DNA from: DASTCZ01 sp035308165
GTDB taxonomy: Bacteria; Acidobacteriota; Terriglobia; Acidiferrales; UBA7541
DNA length: 64,000 nt
Direction of reading: 5' to 3'
Assembly: GCA_035308165.1 (NCBI GenBank)
Contig: DATGHC010000056.1
Span: forward strand, 1-64,000
The translations under genes and the position numbers were made by a program. The notes under the pieces are model-generated. The model ran no database searches and had not been told where the DNA came from. It saw only the letters and a program-made list of their open reading frames with translations. Shown here piece by piece: positions 62,530 to 64,000 of the stretch. The stretch's first letter is position 1, and each line of letters begins with the position of its first letter.

Positions 62530-63468
62530 TTAAATTCCCAGCACGCCTACAAGTTCCCGAACCGTCGCCGCCGACTTATCGAGCGCTGTTTTCTCATCGG
62601 GGGTCAGCTTGATCTCAATGATTTGTTCAATGCCTCGTGCCCCGAGTTTCACTGGCACACCCACGAACAATTCCTTGATGCCGTATTCGCCTTCCAGGTA
62701 CGCCGCGCAGGGAAGTATCTTTTTCTTATCCTTCAAAATTGCTTCCACCATTTCTACCACCGCCGCCGATGGCGCGTAGTACGCCGATCCCGTTTTCAAC
62801 AAATTCACAATTTCCGCTCCGCCCTTGCGTGTGCGGTCCACAATCGCGGCAATCCTGTCGGCGGGAAGCAAGTCGGGCAGGGGGATCCCCGCTACCGTTG
62901 AATACCGCGCCAGGGGCACCATGTCGTCGCCGTGCCCGCCCAATACAAACGAGTGAACGTTTTCCACCGAGACGCCCAACTCCATGGCCACAAATGTGCT
63001 CATCCTCGCGGAGTCCAGCACGCCCGCCATTCCAATCACGCGGTTCTTGGAAAAGCCGCTGAGCTTGTACGCCGCCTGCGCCATGGCGTCCAGCGGATTG
63101 GTGACTACAATCAAGATCGCGTTTGGCGAGTACTTCACCACTTGCTCGACAACCGCCTTAATCACATCGTAATTTGCCTTCAGCAAATCGTCGCGGCTCA
63201 TACCCGGTTTGCGCGGAAACCCGGCGGTCATCACCACGATATCGCTGTTGGCCGTTTCTTTGTAATCACCATTGGCCGTCGAAATTCCGATGGCACGCGC
63301 GTCCGAACGCGTAATTGGCGTGGACTCCAGCATGTCCAGCCCCTTGCCGACGGGAATCCCTTCCATGATGTCGCACAGCACCACGTCCGCGAGCTCGTGA
63401 TCCAAAATTCGCTGGGCCGTAGTCGCGCCCACGAACCCGCCCCCCACAACTGTCACTTTCTTGCGCAT
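62530..63468 (-). CDS. mdh: Malate dehydrogenase
   Basis: NAD-dependent oxidation of malate to oxaloacetate in the citric acid cycle. The 312-residue LDH-like protein has the NAD loop VVGGGFVGATTAQRI, the substrate loop AGFPRKPGMSRDDLL, VTNPLDAMAQAAYK, and the catalytic His in VLGGHGDDMVPL. AGAGGGG lies before the ATG at 63468, which fits better than the longer frame to 63504. It follows icd on the same strand with a 195-base spacer holding two hairpins. Confidence 0.94.
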   Translation of the reverse strand: MRKKVTVVGGGFVGATTAQRILDHELADVVLCDIMEGIPVGKGLDMLESTPITRSDARAIGISTANGDYKETANSDIVVMTAGFPRKPGMSRDDLLKANYDVIKAVVEQVVKYSPNAILIVVTNPLDAMAQAAYKLSGFSKNRVIGMAGVLDSARMSTFVAMELGVSVENVHSFVLGGHGDDMVPLARYSTVAGIPLPDLLPADRIAAIVDRTRKGGAEIVNLLKTGSAYYAPSAAVVEMVEAILKDKKKILPCAAYLEGEYGIKELFVGVPVKLGARGIEQIIEIKLTPDEKTALDKSAATVRELVGVLGI

Positions 63469-63486
63469 GCAACCCCTCTCTTTGGC

Positions 63487-63583
63487 GTGCAGTGGCGCGG
63501 CCACTGCACAGTTGACGATGAGTTAACCAAAATACTGAATTCCAATTTGCGACTGCTTTTCAGGGGGCGGGAGCTCCCGCCCC
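63487..63583. repeat. Two perfect hairpins between icd and mdh
   Basis: GTGCAGTGGC (63487-63496) pairs exactly with GCCACTGCAC (63500-63509) across a GCG loop, ending 18 bases before the mdh ATG. GGGGCGGGAG and CTCCCGCCCC (63564-63583) form a 20-base perfect palindrome. Neither has a clear T-run on the minus strand, so they look more like RNA stability or repeat elements than terminators. Confidence 0.6.
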
Positions 63584-63663
63584 GAAATTTATCCCCGCCT
63601 AAATCTGGGCGTTGACCCCGAAGCCTGCTTGGGTCCAAACGCAAGACTTTTTTGAGAAAATTG

Positions 63664-64000
63664 CTAATCCGCCGAAGCCGCCCTGACCATATTCTCGATG
63701 ATCGCCGTGGCAAACTCCGATGTACTGATCTTCGTTGCCCCGGTCATCTGCCTCTCGAGATCATACGTCACGCGTTTCTGCGCTATGGTCCGCGCAATCC
63801 CATTCTCAATCAGTCGTGCCACTTCATCCCAACCAATGAATTCAAACATCATCGCCCCGGAAAGCATCACCGACCCCGGGTTGATCACGTCCTTGTCCGC
63901 ATATTTCGGCGCCGTTCCGTGCGTGGCCTCAAAGCATCCGAATCCGTCCCCGATGTTCGACCCGGGCGCCATCCCCAGGCCTCCCACCTGTGCCGCGCAG
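63664..64000 (-). CDS. icd: Isocitrate dehydrogenase (partial; N-terminal part outside)
   Basis: Only the last 111 codons are in the window; the gene continues past base 64000. AAQVGGLGMAPGSNIGD, followed by EATHGTAPKYADKDVINPGSVMLSGAMM, is the NADP-binding and C-terminal signature of the bacterial homodimeric isocitrate dehydrogenase. GWDEVARLIENGI and ISTSEFATAIIENM complete the fold. It makes 2-oxoglutarate and precedes mdh in the same orientation, grouping two citric-acid-cycle steps. Confidence 0.93.
   Translation of the reverse strand, partial: CAAQVGGLGMAPGSNIGDGFGCFEATHGTAPKYADKDVINPGSVMLSGAMMFEFIGWDEVARLIENGIARTIAQKRVTYDLERQMTGATKISTSEFATAIIENMVRAASAD

Noticed and set aside
1..64000. 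CRISPR array, prophage or intact insertion sequence
   Set aside because: No evenly spaced direct repeats, cas, phage structural or complete transposase genes were found on either strand; only the recombinase remnant near 41 kb.

Overview
This 64 kb window comes from a bacterial chromosome with moderately high GC. The best fit is a member of the Acidobacteriota (class Terriglobia or a relative), probably from an environmental or metagenome assembly. That assignment is an inference from several signs: a membrane Ser/Thr kinase with a TolB-like plus TPR sensor half, an SdhCAB-type succinate dehydrogenase, a form II Cox-type molybdenum hydroxylase operon, a small protein with an RPWRSPY-type core, and a cluster of degenerate intergenic repeats of a kind I associate with this phylum. 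Both ends are cut inside genes: a cobalamin-binding protein on the left and isocitrate dehydrogenase on the right.

Layout. 0-10 kb: BtuF-like protein, signal peptidase I, two permeases, a BadF/GlcNAc-kinase-type ATPase, a repeat-helix protein, DinB, a translationally coupled PilZ/zinc-ribbon membrane pair, and type II NADH dehydrogenase. 10-18 kb: a semialdehyde dehydrogenase, a Tat-exported molybdopterin oxidoreductase with its membrane cytochrome b, a repeat-rich 1.3 kb gene-poor stretch, a solitary nuoB behind tandem operator-like sites, a Gdx/SugE exporter, YgfZ and a metallo-beta-lactamase-fold hydrolase. 18-23 kb: coxS-coxL-coxM-coxG (form II). 23-28 kb: a tightly packed set MocR regulator - thioesterase - pdxS - pdxT - low-MW phosphatase - DtxR/MntR regulator. 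28-36.5 kb: a benzoate-CoA-ligase-like enzyme, an AmmeMemoRadiSam-type radical SAM enzyme, a CPBP-like membrane protein, leuA-leuB with a divergent LysR regulator, and a B12-binding radical SAM enzyme. 36.5-46 kb: a signalling block (CHASE3-PAS histidine kinase, Rcp-type receiver, receiver-kinase-receiver hybrid), a decayed serine-recombinase remnant, a porin-like protein with a small PstS-like partner, and a Ser/Thr kinase. 46-52 kb: tRNA-Phe, ftsK, uppP, a GNAT and RNase J. 52-64 kb: a YeaQ-type membrane protein, pyruvoyl arginine decarboxylase, a 5'-nucleotidase, a GAF protein, sdhCAB with a clear sigma-70-like promoter, a Tat-exported dipeptidase, an exported cyclophilin, a two-domain beta-sandwich exported protein, mdh and the end of icd.

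The genes describe an aerobic heterotroph: NDH-2, complex I subunit B, succinate dehydrogenase, malate and isocitrate dehydrogenases. It has Mo-dependent oxidation, de novo PLP synthesis through PdxST, leucine synthesis, and several exported hydrolases and transporters. I see no prophage, CRISPR array, intact insertion sequence or clear defence island. The points most worth a second look are: the PLP/metal regulatory operon, a LeuA lacking its regulatory domain, tandem dyads ahead of a solitary nuoB, a consensus CRP-type palindrome in the 36.5-37.0 kb spacer, the recombinase scar, the intergenic repeat cluster, a form II CoxL with a lysine-rich tail, and a pyruvoyl-dependent arginine decarboxylase.
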